This document shows, piece after piece, positions 1-10,210 of a stretch of 64,000 nt of DNA; position 1 is the stretch's first letter, and each line of letters begins with the position of its first letter. The stretch is from Roseburia faecis (GTDB taxonomy: Bacteria > Bacillota > Clostridia > Lachnospirales > Lachnospiraceae): assembly GCF_001406815.1 (NCBI RefSeq), contig NZ_CVRR01000033.1:173026-237025 (forward strand), given 5' to 3'. A model generated the notes under the pieces. The model made no database searches, had not been told where the DNA came from, and saw only the letters and a program-made list of their open reading frames with translations. The translations under genes and the position numbers were made by a program.

Positions 1-140
1 ATCCGGATCTCCACAATGCAGTTATGCAGGTGGAAAGCGAAGAGTATGAACCGGGAACAGTTGCCCAGGAATTACAAAAAGGTTACACCTACAAGGACAA
101 TGTGGTCCGCCACAGTATGGTCGCTGTAGTCAGCGAATAA
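1..140 (+). CDS. grpE: GrpE nucleotide exchange factor, 3' end (partial)
   Basis: The window opens inside this gene. Reading from base 3 gives the last 45 residues ([18 protein letters not shown]..., ending [11 protein letters not shown]) before a TAA at 138-140. This is the beta-domain tail of GrpE: a two-stranded region with the usual 'V..E..KGY..KD.V.R...V.V' pattern. GrpE releases ADP from DnaK. Its position 88 bp upstream of dnaK fits the clostridial hrcA-grpE-dnaK-dnaJ operon; hrcA and any CIRCE operator would lie upstream of the window. Confidence 0.93.
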   Translation, partial: PDLHNAVMQVESEEYEPGTVAQELQKGYTYKDNVVRHSMVAVVSE

Positions 141-212
141 AGGTATTTCCTATTTCGCATGGAGTAGTAAATCATAAATTAGCAAAACAATTTTATTTGA
201 TCATAATTTTAG

Positions 213-2132
<1,920 letters not shown>

Positions 2133-2157
2133 TTTAGAAAATAAATAGACAAAGCGT

Positions 2158-2181
2158 GGGGTTTCCGGTTTTCCGGAAACC
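2158..2181 (+). other. Intercistronic hairpin between dnaK and dnaJ
   Basis: GGGTTTCCGG, loop TTTT, CCGGAAACCC: a perfect 10-bp GC-rich stem in the 76-bp gap between dnaK and dnaJ. No T-run follows, so it is unlikely to be an efficient intrinsic terminator. A role in stabilising the upstream dnaK mRNA or reducing dnaJ expression is an inference. Confidence 0.7.
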
Positions 2182-2208
2182 CTATGCGTACTATAAGGGA
2201 TTAATATT

Positions 2209-3378
2209 ATGGCAGAGAAAAGAGATTATTACGAGGTCCTTGGAATTCCAAAGACCGCAACGGAAGCAGAAATAAAAAAAGCTTTCCGTACAACCGCCAA
2301 GAAGTATCATCCGGATATGCATCCGGGAGATAAAGAGTGTGAGGAAAAATTTAAGGAAGCGCAGGAGGCATATGCCGTTTTGAGCGATCCGGAAAAGCGC
2401 AGACAGTATGATCAGTTTGGTCATGCCGCGTTTGATGGAGGCGCCGGCGGTGCAGGCGGATTCGATTTTTCCGGCATGGATATGGGAGATATCTTTGGCG
2501 ATATTTTCGGAGACTTTTTCGGTGGCGGAAGACGAAACAGTAACAATAACGGACCGGCGCAAGGCGCAAGTGTACGTCTTACCGTCCGTATTACGTTTGA
2601 AGAAGCTGTGTTTGGATGTTCTAAGGAACTTGAGTTCCCGTATAAAGAAGAATGTAAGACCTGTCACGGAACTGGGGCAAAACCGGGAACTTCACCGGAA
2701 ACCTGCAGCAAGTGCGGGGGAAAAGGGAAAGTGGTATATTCCCAGCAGTCTTTGTTTGGCATGATGCAGAATGTGCAGACCTGTCCGGATTGCGGCGGTA
2801 CCGGTAAGGTGATCCGTGAAAAATGTCCGGATTGCCGGGGAACGGGATATATCTCAAAGAAAGTACGAAAGACTGTAGAGATTCCGGCCGGAATTGATAA
2901 TGGACAGTCTGTTCGTGTCAGAGGTTACGGAGAACCGGGACGAAACGGAGGTCCGAGAGGAGATCTTCTGGTAGAAGTTCTTGTTTCCAGAAGCAATGCG
3001 TTTGAACGTCAGGACATGAATATATTTTCCAATGCTTCGATTTCCTTTGGTATTGCAGCATTGGGCGGGGATATCCGTATCAGGACGGTGGACGGAGATA
3101 TCATCTATACCGTTGCACCGGGTACCCAGAGCGGAACGAGAATCCGCCTGAAGGGCAAAGGAGTACCATCGATCCGAAACAAGGCAGTACGTGGAGACCA
3201 TTATGTAACACTGATTGTCAACACACCGACGGGCTTAAACAAAGAGGCAAAAGAGGCGTTGCGTAAATTTGATGAATTGACGGGAAATTCCCTGAATAAA
3301 GAGGGCGGAGCACAGACCGGAAAAGAAAAAAAGAAGGGTTTTATGGACAAAATCAAAGAATCTTTCGATGAACATTAG
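2209..3378 (+). CDS. dnaJ: Chaperone DnaJ (Hsp40)
   Basis: Type I Hsp40 co-chaperone, 389 aa, which stimulates DnaK ATP hydrolysis and delivers substrates. The J domain lies at residues 5-70 with the HPD loop (YHPDMHPG). A Gly/Phe-rich linker follows ([21 protein letters not shown]). Four zinc-binding CxxCxGxG repeats follow ([32 protein letters not shown]), then the C-terminal beta-sandwich. The start is ATG with AAGGG about 10 bp upstream. The tail ([19 protein letters not shown]) is typical of Lachnospiraceae. It is co-transcribed with dnaK. Confidence 0.98.
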   Translation: MAEKRDYYEVLGIPKTATEAEIKKAFRTTAKKYHPDMHPGDKECEEKFKEAQEAYAVLSDPEKRRQYDQFGHAAFDGGAGGAGGFDFSGMDMGDIFGDIFGDFFGGGRRNSNNNGPAQGASVRLTVRITFEEAVFGCSKELEFPYKEECKTCHGTGAKPGTSPETCSKCGGKGKVVYSQQSLFGMMQNVQTCPDCGGTGKVIREKCPDCRGTGYISKKVRKTVEIPAGIDNGQSVRVRGYGEPGRNGGPRGDLLVEVLVSRSNAFERQDMNIFSNASISFGIAALGGDIRIRTVDGDIIYTVAPGTQSGTRIRLKGKGVPSIRNKAVRGDHYVTLIVNTPTGLNKEAKEALRKFDELTGNSLNKEGGAQTGKEKKKGFMDKIKESFDEH

Positions 3379-3475
3379 TACAAATCGCCTATAGTAATCT
3401 GGTACAAAGTATTGTATGATGAGTCTGTTAGTATTATTGGCAGCATGTGTGTACGGATACGGAGGCATGTGGGGG

Positions 3476-3895
3476 ATGACGCTGGAAGAAGAACGTAAAG
3501 CTTTGGAGGAGCAGCGCCGCACGCTAGAGCGGGAGAAAAAAGAATTTGCGCGGCGGGTGGAGAATGAGGATCGCCGTCTGGAACAGCAGCAGAAGCTTTT
3601 TGACATGAAATTTAAAATACTCGAAGAAGAACTTGTAAAACTTGCAACAGAGAAAGAACATGTGAAGAAGCAGAAAGCTTTCTATCAGCGGGTAAGCGAT
3701 TTTTCCGTGACAGAAGAGCAGCCTGTTATCAGAGGAGAAATGTTCTTCTCCGGAGTAGAGAGCAGACAGTCCCTTAAGAAACGTTATAAAGACCTGATCA
3801 AAATTTATCATCCGGATAATCTGGATGGGGATAAGAATACCGTTCAGGAAATTAACAGTGAGTATCATAAGCTTTGTGCTGTGTACAAAAATTAA
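3476..3895 (+). CDS. Coiled-coil protein with C-terminal J-like domain
   Basis: Not a named family that I recognise. The first ~80 residues are an Arg/Glu/Lys/Gln-rich coiled coil (MTLEEERKALEEQRR...). The last ~45 residues resemble J-domain helices II-III with an HPD tripeptide (KRYKDLIKIYHPDNLDGD, then INSEYHKL). The reading frame extends to an ATG at 3416, which would add a hydrophobic stretch (MSLLVLLAAC), but only the ATG at 3476 has a good SD (GGAGG at 3461-3465), so I choose 3476 (139 aa). It follows dnaJ by about 100 bp with no terminator between, suggesting co-expression as an accessory DnaK partner. That function is inferred. Confidence 0.75.
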   Translation: MTLEEERKALEEQRRTLEREKKEFARRVENEDRRLEQQQKLFDMKFKILEEELVKLATEKEHVKKQKAFYQRVSDFSVTEEQPVIRGEMFFSGVESRQSLKKRYKDLIKIYHPDNLDGDKNTVQEINSEYHKLCAVYKN

Positions 3896-3935
3896 AACAG
3901 CCATACGGTCTGTTCGCAGACCGTATGGCTGTTTT
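3894..3935. terminator. Bidirectional intrinsic terminator
   Basis: A perfect inverted repeat: AAAACAGCCATACGGTCTG, loop TTCG, then its complement, with A-run and T-run ends. It sits between the convergent J-like gene (+) and the small ORF at 3953-4171 (-), so it probably stops transcription from both sides. The UUCG loop is a very stable tetraloop. Confidence 0.93.
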
Positions 3936-3952
3936 ATGCATGTTTAACATGT

Positions 3953-4171
3953 TTAATGTCGTTCCTCATGAAGACGCTTAAAAATCTCCTCCTCTGACAT
4001 GGCAGTGGCGGACGGAATGTTTTCTTCCATATTGTAGGTTCTCTGTTTTTTGATATAGAGAGTATTGGTGTTCTCTTTATATTCTACATCACTGGTATCA
4101 GAAGTATTTCGCTGCCGGTCATCGGTGTTGAATGCTTTCTGAAGTCCTTCTACAAGATTGCGTTTATCCAT
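3953..4171 (-). CDS. Small acidic hypothetical protein (72 aa)
   Basis: No family recognised. The 72-aa product starts MDKRNLVEGLQKAFNTDD and is polar, with no membrane segment or signal peptide. It is supported by an SD (AGGAG, about 10 bp before the ATG), by a consensus promoter (see 4218-4246), and by the shared terminator at 3894-3935. It is monocistronic on the - strand between two + strand operons. The middle (YKENTNTLYIKKQRTYNMEEN) and the short acidic C-terminus give no functional clue. Confidence 0.65.
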   Translation of the reverse strand: MDKRNLVEGLQKAFNTDDRQRNTSDTSDVEYKENTNTLYIKKQRTYNMEENIPSATAMSEEEIFKRLHEERH

Positions 4172-4217
4172 TTATTGTTTTCTCCTATAACTGTATAACT
4201 ATCAACTTAACCCCTAT

Positions 4218-4246
4218 ATTATAACATGGGTTTTTTTGATGTACAA
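4218..4246 (-). promoter_or_regulatory. Promoter for the 3953-4171 small ORF
   Basis: On the - strand, TTGTAC (4241-4246), a 17-bp spacer and TATAAT (4218-4223) make a near-consensus sigma-A promoter. It lies 47 bp upstream of the start codon and is back-to-back with the prmA promoter. Confidence 0.8.
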
Positions 4247-4253
4247 TGTTTTC

Positions 4254-4282
4254 TTGAAATTTTATTGGAAATAAGGTATGAT
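4254..4282 (+). promoter_or_regulatory. Promoter of the prmA-rsmE-nifS-thiI operon
   Basis: TTGAAA (4254-4259), 17-bp spacer, TATGAT (4277-4282), about 40 bp before the prmA ATG. Confidence 0.75.
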
Positions 4283-4323
4283 ACATATAGTATGCCTTAG
4301 TGTAGAATTGAGAGGATGGTAAC

Positions 4324-5283
4324 ATGAAGTGGAAAAAATATACAATTGAGACAACGACCGCAGCAGAGGATTTTATGAGTTCCATGCTGATGGATCTGGG
4401 CATTGAGGGAATAGAGATTGAAGACAATATTCCGCTTACCAAAGAAGACCAGGCGGATATGTTTATTGATTTTCTGCCGGAACTTCCTCCGGATGAGGGC
4501 ATCAGCCATGTGAGCTTTTATGTGGAAGAAGACGGCAGTGATCAGACGGAGATTTTAAAGCAGGTAAAGATCGGACTCGAGAAACTGCGTGACATGGTGG
4601 AAGTGGGAAGCGGTGTCATTACATCTTCCGAAACAGAAGATCTTGACTGGATCAATAACTGGAAAAAATATTTTACTTCTTTTACCATTGATGATATATT
4701 AATCAAACCGACCTGGGAAGAATTAAAGGAAGAAGACAAAGATAAATTTCTGATTGAGATCGATCCGGGAATTTCTTTCGGAACAGGAAAACATGAAACG
4801 ACACAGCTTTGCATCCGGCAGTTACAGAAATATGTGGAAGGAAAACATCCGAAAGTACTGGATGTGGGATGTGGCAGTGGAATTTTATCGATTGTGGCAT
4901 TAAAACTCGGCGCAAGAGAAGTCGTGGGAACGGATCTGGATGCAGACTGCATGACTTCTACAAGGGATAATATGCAGGTAAACCATCTCGATTTGTCTCT
5001 GGGAACCTTTTATGTGGGAAATCTGATTGATGATGAAGAACTTCAGGAAAAGGTTGGGACAGAGGAATATGAGATTGTTGTGGCAAATATTTTAGCACCA
5101 GTTATCATTGCCATGGCACCGGTCATTCCGGCCAGATTAAAACAGGGTGGTTATTTTATCACTTCCGGCATCATTGATTTTAAGGAAAACGAAGTAAAAG
5201 AAGCGATAGAAGCAGCAGGACTTACTGTAGTGGAAATCAATCATCAGGGTGAGTGGGTAAATATTACCGCACAGAAACAGTAG
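4324..5283 (+). CDS. prmA: Ribosomal protein L11 methyltransferase PrmA
   Basis: SAM-dependent methyltransferase that methylates ribosomal protein L11; 319 aa, normal length. The N-terminal substrate-recognition domain (MKWKKYTIETTTAAEDFMS) is followed by the Rossmann domain. Motif I (VLDVGCGSGILSIVALKLGA) is near residue 180, the acidic loop is VVGTDLDADC, and the catalytic-region motif is VVANILAPVI. The substrate-linker motif FGTGKHETTQLC is present. It is first gene of an operon with rsmE, a cysteine desulfurase and thiI, all concerned with translation-machinery modification. SD GAGAGG precedes the ATG. Confidence 0.97.
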   Translation: MKWKKYTIETTTAAEDFMSSMLMDLGIEGIEIEDNIPLTKEDQADMFIDFLPELPPDEGISHVSFYVEEDGSDQTEILKQVKIGLEKLRDMVEVGSGVITSSETEDLDWINNWKKYFTSFTIDDILIKPTWEELKEEDKDKFLIEIDPGISFGTGKHETTQLCIRQLQKYVEGKHPKVLDVGCGSGILSIVALKLGAREVVGTDLDADCMTSTRDNMQVNHLDLSLGTFYVGNLIDDEELQEKVGTEEYEIVVANILAPVIIAMAPVIPARLKQGGYFITSGIIDFKENEVKEAIEAAGLTVVEINHQGEWVNITAQKQ

Positions 5284-5292
5284 GAGCAGGGT

Positions 5293-6027
5293 ATGTACCA
5301 GTTTTTTGTGGAAGATGAACAGGTGCAGCAGGATCGGATCTGCATTGTGGGCGGTGATGTCAATCATATCGGTCATGTGCTGCGCATGAAGACAGGGGAG
5401 AAAATCCGCATCAGCGATCAGAGCGGCAGATCGTATTTTTGCCGTATTCTGGAAATTACAGAGGAAGAGGTCTGGGCACAGATAGAGGATACCGATGAAA
5501 TGGGGACAGAGTTTTCCCATAAGGTGTATCTTTTTCAGGGCCTTCCTAAAAGTGATAAGATGGAACTGATCATACAAAAGACCGTGGAACTTGGTGTCTA
5601 TACCGTCATACCGGTTGCCATGAAAAACTGTGTGGTAAAGCTGGATGAAAAGAAGGCACAGAGCAAATGTAAGCGGTGGCAGGCAATTGCAGAGAGTGCG
5701 GCAAAACAGTCGAAGCGGACCGTGATTCCGCAGATTCAGATGCCACTTTCCTGGAAACAGGCATTGGAAGAGGCAAAGGAGCTGGACGTTGTCCTGGTTC
5801 CGTATGAGAATGAAAGAGGCATGGAAGCAACAAGAGAGATCTTTCGCTCGATTCCGGAAGGGGCGTCCATCGGAGTAATGATCGGTCCGGAGGGCGGATT
5901 TTCCCCGGAAGAGATTGCGCAGCTGGATAAAGACATGCATCGGATCTCTCTTGGCAGACGTATTTTGCGCACAGAAACAGCAGGAATGGCAACACTTTCC
6001 ATGCTGATATACGAATTGGATATATAA
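5293..6027 (+). CDS. rsmE: 16S rRNA (uracil-1498-N3)-methyltransferase RsmE
   Basis: SPOUT-class methyltransferase making m3U1498 in 16S rRNA; 244 aa. It has an N-terminal PUA-like domain (MYQFFVEDEQ, then VNHIGHVLRMKTGE) and a C-terminal knotted domain with the SAM site (IGVMIGPEGGFSPEE) and the terminal motif LGRRILRTETAGMATLSML. It lies 9 bp after prmA, the usual pairing in Firmicutes, and is probably translationally coupled. Confidence 0.97.
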   Translation: MYQFFVEDEQVQQDRICIVGGDVNHIGHVLRMKTGEKIRISDQSGRSYFCRILEITEEEVWAQIEDTDEMGTEFSHKVYLFQGLPKSDKMELIIQKTVELGVYTVIPVAMKNCVVKLDEKKAQSKCKRWQAIAESAAKQSKRTVIPQIQMPLSWKQALEEAKELDVVLVPYENERGMEATREIFRSIPEGASIGVMIGPEGGFSPEEIAQLDKDMHRISLGRRILRTETAGMATLSMLIYELDI

Positions 6028-6038
6028 GAAGGGTAAAA

Positions 6039-7193
6039 ATGGAAGCATATTTGGATAATTCGGCAACGACAAGATGTTGTGAGGAAGCGGCACAGCTGGT
6101 GGTAAAATTACTGACGGAGGATTATGGAAATCCATCTTCCCTGCACAACAAAGGCGTGATCGCCGAAAATTATATGAACGATGCAAGAAAAAAAATTGCA
6201 AAGACATTAAAGGTACAGGAAAAAGAAATCTGTTTTACGTCAGGTGGTACTGAGTCCAATAATCTTGCAATTATCGGTGTGGCAGAGGCAAACAAGCGAA
6301 GTGGAAAACATGTGATAACGACGTCCATTGAACATCCGTCCGTGTCGGCAACGATGGCATATCTGGAGGAACACGGATATGAAGTCACATATCTTCCGGT
6401 AGATGCTTATGGTGTGATTTCTCTGGACGATCTGAAAGCGGCAATCCGGCCGGATACCATTCTGGTTTCCCTCATGCAGGTAAATAATGAAATCGGAGCG
6501 GTGGAGCCGATCGCGGAAGCGGGGGCACTGATCAAACAGTGTAATCCACAGACGCTTTTTCATGTGGATGCCATTCAGTCCTACGGAAAAATGAGAATTT
6601 ATCCGGCAAAAATGCATGTAGACCTTCTCTCGGTCAGCGGACATAAGATTCATGGACCGAAAGGAAGCGGATTTTTATATATCAAAGACAAGACGAAAAT
6701 TCATCCGCTGTTAAACGGAGGCGGACAGCAGAGGGGAATGCGTTCCGGCACGGAAAATGTTCCGGCAATCGCAGGACTTGGCGTAGCAGCGGAACGTATT
6801 TATACTGGTTTTGAGGAAAAAATCGACCGGATGTATACCCTGCGAGAGCATTTTATTGAGGAAGTGACAAAAATTCCGGGTGTACACGTCAACGGTCATA
6901 CCGATCGCAGCAATGCACCGCATATTGTCAGTGTCAGCACGGAAGGTGTGCGCGCGGAAGTATTGCTTCATGCATTAGAGGATAAAGAGATCTATGTGTC
7001 AGCGGGAAGTGCATGTTCTTCCAACAAGCCTTCTGTCAGTCATACGCTAAAAAGTATTGGCTTAAAGCCAGAGCTTTTGGATGCAACCATCCGGTTCAGC
7101 TTTTGCGTGGAGACAACGGAAGAAGAGATTGATTATGCAGTAAAAGAGATGGCGGCATTGGTTCCGATGCTGCAGAAATATACAAGACATTAG
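6039..7193 (+). CDS. Cysteine desulfurase, NifS/IscS type (ThiI partner)
   Basis: PLP enzyme that takes sulfur from cysteine as a protein persulfide; 384 aa. It starts MEAYLDNSATTRCCEEAA. The PLP lysine is K203 in SGHKIHGPKGSG, and the catalytic cysteine is C326 in SAGSACSSNKPSVSH. It is 15 bp upstream of thiI. In Bacillus subtilis the equivalent NifZ-ThiI pair makes 4-thiouridine in tRNA, so this enzyme is probably a dedicated sulfur donor to ThiI and not the main Fe-S cluster desulfurase. That specialisation rests on gene order. Confidence 0.95.
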   Translation: MEAYLDNSATTRCCEEAAQLVVKLLTEDYGNPSSLHNKGVIAENYMNDARKKIAKTLKVQEKEICFTSGGTESNNLAIIGVAEANKRSGKHVITTSIEHPSVSATMAYLEEHGYEVTYLPVDAYGVISLDDLKAAIRPDTILVSLMQVNNEIGAVEPIAEAGALIKQCNPQTLFHVDAIQSYGKMRIYPAKMHVDLLSVSGHKIHGPKGSGFLYIKDKTKIHPLLNGGGQQRGMRSGTENVPAIAGLGVAAERIYTGFEEKIDRMYTLREHFIEEVTKIPGVHVNGHTDRSNAPHIVSVSTEGVRAEVLLHALEDKEIYVSAGSACSSNKPSVSHTLKSIGLKPELLDATIRFSFCVETTEEEIDYAVKEMAALVPMLQKYTRH

Positions 7194-7208
7194 AAAAAGG
7201 AGAGCAAT

Positions 7209-8393
7209 ATGTATAAATCATTTTTGATTAAATATGCGGAAATTGCCATTAAGGGAAAGAACCGTTATCTGTTTGAGGATGCACTGGTACAGAATATCAG
7301 ATATCATCTGGAACGTGTAGAGGGAACCTTCCATGTACGCAAGGAAAACGGACGTATCTATGTGGATACGGAAGGAGAATACGATTATGATGAAACTGTA
7401 GAAACATTACAGAGGATTTTTGGAATCGTAGGAATCTGTCCGGTAGTATTGGTCGAAGATGAAGGATTTGATGCCCTGGCAAAAGTAGTATGTGACTATG
7501 TGGATCGCACATATCCGGACAAAAATTTTACATTTAAGGTGGATGCGCGCCGTGCCAGAAAGAATTATCCGATGACTTCGATGGAGATCAATGCAGCTGT
7601 TGGGGAAAAGATTCTTGAAGCATTTCCGGAAACCAGCGTTGACGTACATCATCCGGAGGTGATGATTCATATCGAGATCCGCCCGATGATCAATATTTAT
7701 TCCACAGAGATCCCGGGACCGGGAGGCATGCCGCTTGGCACAGCAGGTCGTGCAATGCTTCTTTTATCCGGCGGAATCGATTCACCGGTTGCCGGATATA
7801 TGGTATCTAAACGAGGGGTAACACTTGAAGCGACCTATTTTCATGCACCGCCATACACTAGTGAGCGTGCAAAACAGAAAGTGATTGACCTGGCAAAGAA
7901 AGTTGCAAGATATTCCGGACAGATCAAGCTTCATGTGGTGAACTTTACCGATATCCAGCTTTATATTTATGAGAAATGTCCGCATGAGGAACTGACTATC
8001 ATCATGCGCCGCTATATGATGAAAATTGCAGAGCATTTTGCCGAAGAGGGAAAATGTCTGGGTATGATTACAGGAGAGAGTATCGGGCAGGTGGCAAGCC
8101 AGACCATGCAGTCCCTTGCTGTGACCAATGAAGTGTGTCATATGCCGGTATACCGTCCGCTCATTGCCATGGACAAGCAGGATATTGTATCAATCGCAGA
8201 AAAAATTGACACATACGAGACGTCCATTCTTCCGTATGAGGATTGTTGTACGATTTTCGTGGCAAAGCATCCGGTTACCAAGCCAAGCTTAAAACATATT
8301 AAAAAATCAGAGTGCCGGCTGGAAGAAAAAATAGACGAACTGATGCAGACAGCAATCGATACGACAGAGACGATTCTGGTAGATGCAGAATAA
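7209..8393 (+). CDS. thiI: tRNA 4-thiouridine synthetase ThiI
   Basis: Adenylates U8 of tRNA and transfers sulfur to make s4U; 394 aa. The N-terminal ferredoxin-like and THUMP domains cover roughly residues 1-165. The PP-loop ATP-pyrophosphatase motif SGGIDS is at 187-192. It has the Firmicute length and lacks the C-terminal rhodanese domain of the E. coli enzyme, so a cysteine in the remaining part (the PYEDCCTIF segment) or direct persulfide transfer must serve. Sulfur would come from the desulfurase encoded just upstream. SD AAAGGAGAG is near-perfect. Confidence 0.97.
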   Translation: MYKSFLIKYAEIAIKGKNRYLFEDALVQNIRYHLERVEGTFHVRKENGRIYVDTEGEYDYDETVETLQRIFGIVGICPVVLVEDEGFDALAKVVCDYVDRTYPDKNFTFKVDARRARKNYPMTSMEINAAVGEKILEAFPETSVDVHHPEVMIHIEIRPMINIYSTEIPGPGGMPLGTAGRAMLLLSGGIDSPVAGYMVSKRGVTLEATYFHAPPYTSERAKQKVIDLAKKVARYSGQIKLHVVNFTDIQLYIYEKCPHEELTIIMRRYMMKIAEHFAEEGKCLGMITGESIGQVASQTMQSLAVTNEVCHMPVYRPLIAMDKQDIVSIAEKIDTYETSILPYEDCCTIFVAKHPVTKPSLKHIKKSECRLEEKIDELMQTAIDTTETILVDAE

Positions 8394-8425
8394 TCTGTTT
8401 TTGGAAAATTATTTCCGTGAAACAA

Positions 8426-8460
8426 AAAATCCCCTGTCTGCAATACAGACAGGGGATTTT
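8426..8460. terminator. Bidirectional terminator after thiI
   Basis: A 15-bp perfect stem (AAAATCCCCTGTCTG / its complement) around loop CAATA. A-run and T-run flanks serve both thiI (+) and the convergent HPr-like gene (-), whose stop codon is 9 bp away. Confidence 0.93.
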
Positions 8461-8468
8461 GTAAGTAA

Positions 8469-8705
8469 TTACTGGGAAATAATGTATGGCTCTAAAGCTT
8501 CCAGAATCTCATTCAGATTATCCTCGGTATGGATGGCGAGATCAATCGGCTTGGAAAGATCCAGGCTGAAAATTCCCATGATGGATTTTGCGTCAATGAC
8601 ATATCTGCCGGAAATCAGATCAAAATCGTACTCAAACTGAGAGATGGTATTAACAAATGATTTTACTTTTCCAATAGAATTTAATGAAATCTGTACTGTT
8701 TTCAT
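8469..8705 (-). CDS. HPr-like protein lacking the phospho-histidine
   Basis: 78-aa protein of the PTS HPr/Crh fold. The segment AKSIMGIFSLDLSKPIDL matches the HPr Ser46 region, with the regulatory serine at residue 41, and the C-terminal helix (DNLNEILEALEPYI) fits. The N-terminal active-site loop that normally reads GLHARPA is here NSIGKVKSF, with no histidine. It therefore cannot carry phosphate in the PTS by the normal route; B. subtilis Crh is the known precedent for a His-less, Ser-retaining HPr. I chose ATG 8705 because of the strong SD (AAGGAGG); the frame also extends upstream without an SD. Confidence 0.85.
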   Translation of the reverse strand: MKTVQISLNSIGKVKSFVNTISQFEYDFDLISGRYVIDAKSIMGIFSLDLSKPIDLAIHTEDNLNEILEALEPYIISQ

Positions 8706-8759
8706 AATGAAAACCTCCTTGAAAATATTCATGAAAAACTCATGCTGTTTATATCTTTG

Positions 8760-8788
8760 ATAGTAATATTTTTTATTGGAAAAGTCAA
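8760..8788 (-). promoter_or_regulatory. Promoter of the HPr-like gene
   Basis: On the - strand, TTGACT (8783-8788), 17-bp spacer and TACTAT (8760-8765), about 55 bp before the start codon. Confidence 0.7.
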
Positions 8789-8823
8789 GAAATGTATGAA
8801 GATAATTGTATAAAGGAGTAAAA

Positions 8824-10131
8824 ATGAAAAAAGCAGCATTACACAATCTGGGATGCAAAGTGAATGCATATGAGACAGAAGCTATGCAGCAGATGCTTGA
8901 AGAAGCGGGGTACGAAATCGTGCCGTTTTCGGAGAAAGCAGATGTCTATGTGATCAATACCTGTTCCGTAACAAATATGGCAGACCGCAAATCAAGACAA
9001 ATGCTGCACCGGGCAAAAAAGCGGAATCCGGATGCGGCTGTTGTTGCTGCCGGATGCTATGTACAGACCAAAGAGGATGAGGCAAAATGTGATGAAGCAA
9101 TTGATATTCTGATCGGAAATAATCAGAAAAAAGAGCTGGTAGAGCGGCTGGATGCTTTCTTTGCGGGCAGAGGAGAAAAGGTGGAGGCTGTGGTGGATAT
9201 TAACCACGAAAAACAGGCATTTGAGGAGCTGACACTGGATCATGCAGCAGAGCATACCCGCGCGTTTATAAAAGTACAGGATGGCTGTAACCAGTTCTGC
9301 AGTTACTGCATTATTCCGTATGCCAGAGGACGGGTGAGAAGCAGAAATGTTCAGAATGTTCTGGAGGAAGTAAAGCGTCTGGCAGCGTCCGGATATCAGG
9401 AAGTGGTACTGACCGGAATTCATCTGAGCTCCTACGGGATTGACTGCGGGGAAAGTCTGCTGCATCTGATCCAGATGGTGCATCAGGTGGAGGGAATCCG
9501 GCGTATCCGTTTAGGATCGCTGGAACCGAGAATCGTGACGGAAACATTTGCAGAAGAACTGGCAAAGATGGAGAAGATCTGTCCGCATTTTCATCTGTCA
9601 CTGCAGAGCGGATGCGATGCAACGCTTGCCCGGATGAACCGGAAATATACGACGGAAGAATACGAAAATGCATGCAATATTTTACGGAAAAACTTTACGC
9701 ATCCGGCAATCACAACGGATGTTATTGTTGGATTTCCTGGAGAGACAGAAGAAGAATTTGCACAGACAAAGGAATATTTAAAACGCATTCATTTTTATGA
9801 GATGCATATTTTTAAATATTCCCGACGGCAGGGAACCCGTGCGGCAGTGATGGAACATCAGGTGCCGGAGGAAATCAAGACGAAGCGCAGTGCCCAGCTG
9901 CTGGCACTTGCGGAAAGTATGTCGAGGGAATTCCGCGCATATTATGTGGGAAAAGAGGAAGAAGTACTCTTTGAGGAACCAATGGAAGTTGACGGAGAAA
10001 CGTGGTATACTGGATATACCAAAGAGTATGTAAAGATCGCGGCAAAAACGGCAGAACCGCTTGATAATGTGATGAAAAGGGGAAGAGTGGAAGCGGCTCT
10101 GACCGATGAGATTTATCGTATGAAACTATAG
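8824..10131 (+). CDS. mtaB: tRNA t6A37 methylthiotransferase MtaB
   Basis: Radical-SAM methylthiotransferase that converts t6A37 to ms2t6A37 in ANN-decoding tRNAs; 435 aa. The N-terminal UPF0004 domain binds the auxiliary cluster (NLGCKVNAYE..., VINTCSVTNMADRKSRQ, AGCYVQ). The radical-SAM cluster cysteines are C155, C159 and C162 (DGCNQFCSYC). A C-terminal TRAM domain follows (about residue 370 on). I start at ATG 8824 because AAAGGAG lies 6 bp upstream; the frame opens a little earlier. Length and motifs fit the MtaB (YqeV) branch rather than MiaB. Confidence 0.95.
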   Translation: MKKAALHNLGCKVNAYETEAMQQMLEEAGYEIVPFSEKADVYVINTCSVTNMADRKSRQMLHRAKKRNPDAAVVAAGCYVQTKEDEAKCDEAIDILIGNNQKKELVERLDAFFAGRGEKVEAVVDINHEKQAFEELTLDHAAEHTRAFIKVQDGCNQFCSYCIIPYARGRVRSRNVQNVLEEVKRLAASGYQEVVLTGIHLSSYGIDCGESLLHLIQMVHQVEGIRRIRLGSLEPRIVTETFAEELAKMEKICPHFHLSLQSGCDATLARMNRKYTTEEYENACNILRKNFTHPAITTDVIVGFPGETEEEFAQTKEYLKRIHFYEMHIFKYSRRQGTRAAVMEHQVPEEIKTKRSAQLLALAESMSREFRAYYVGKEEEVLFEEPMEVDGETWYTGYTKEYVKIAAKTAEPLDNVMKRGRVEAALTDEIYRMKL

Positions 10132-10134
10132 CGC

Positions 10135-10163
10135 TTGTATTTTTCCTCAATTTCGTATACAAT
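10135..10163 (+). promoter_or_regulatory. Promoter of the ireB-ruvX-DUF1292-rnj operon
   Basis: TTGTAT (10135-10140), 17-bp spacer, TACAAT (10158-10163), just after the mtaB stop and 48 bp before ireB. Confidence 0.72.
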
Positions 10164-10210
10164 AGATGGGACAGGACTTGTTGGAATGAACAAGGGCAGG
10201 GACGGCGAAT

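Noticed and set aside
3416..3475. Upstream start giving a lipobox-like N-terminus to the J-like protein
   Set aside because: No SD precedes ATG 3416 and the n-region lacks positive charge, while ATG 3476 has a well-spaced GGAGG.
5137..6207. 356-codon open frame on the - strand opposite prmA/rsmE
   Set aside because: It is the antisense of two well-defined genes, rich in Cys/His/Leu/Phe as expected for a shadow frame, with no SD.
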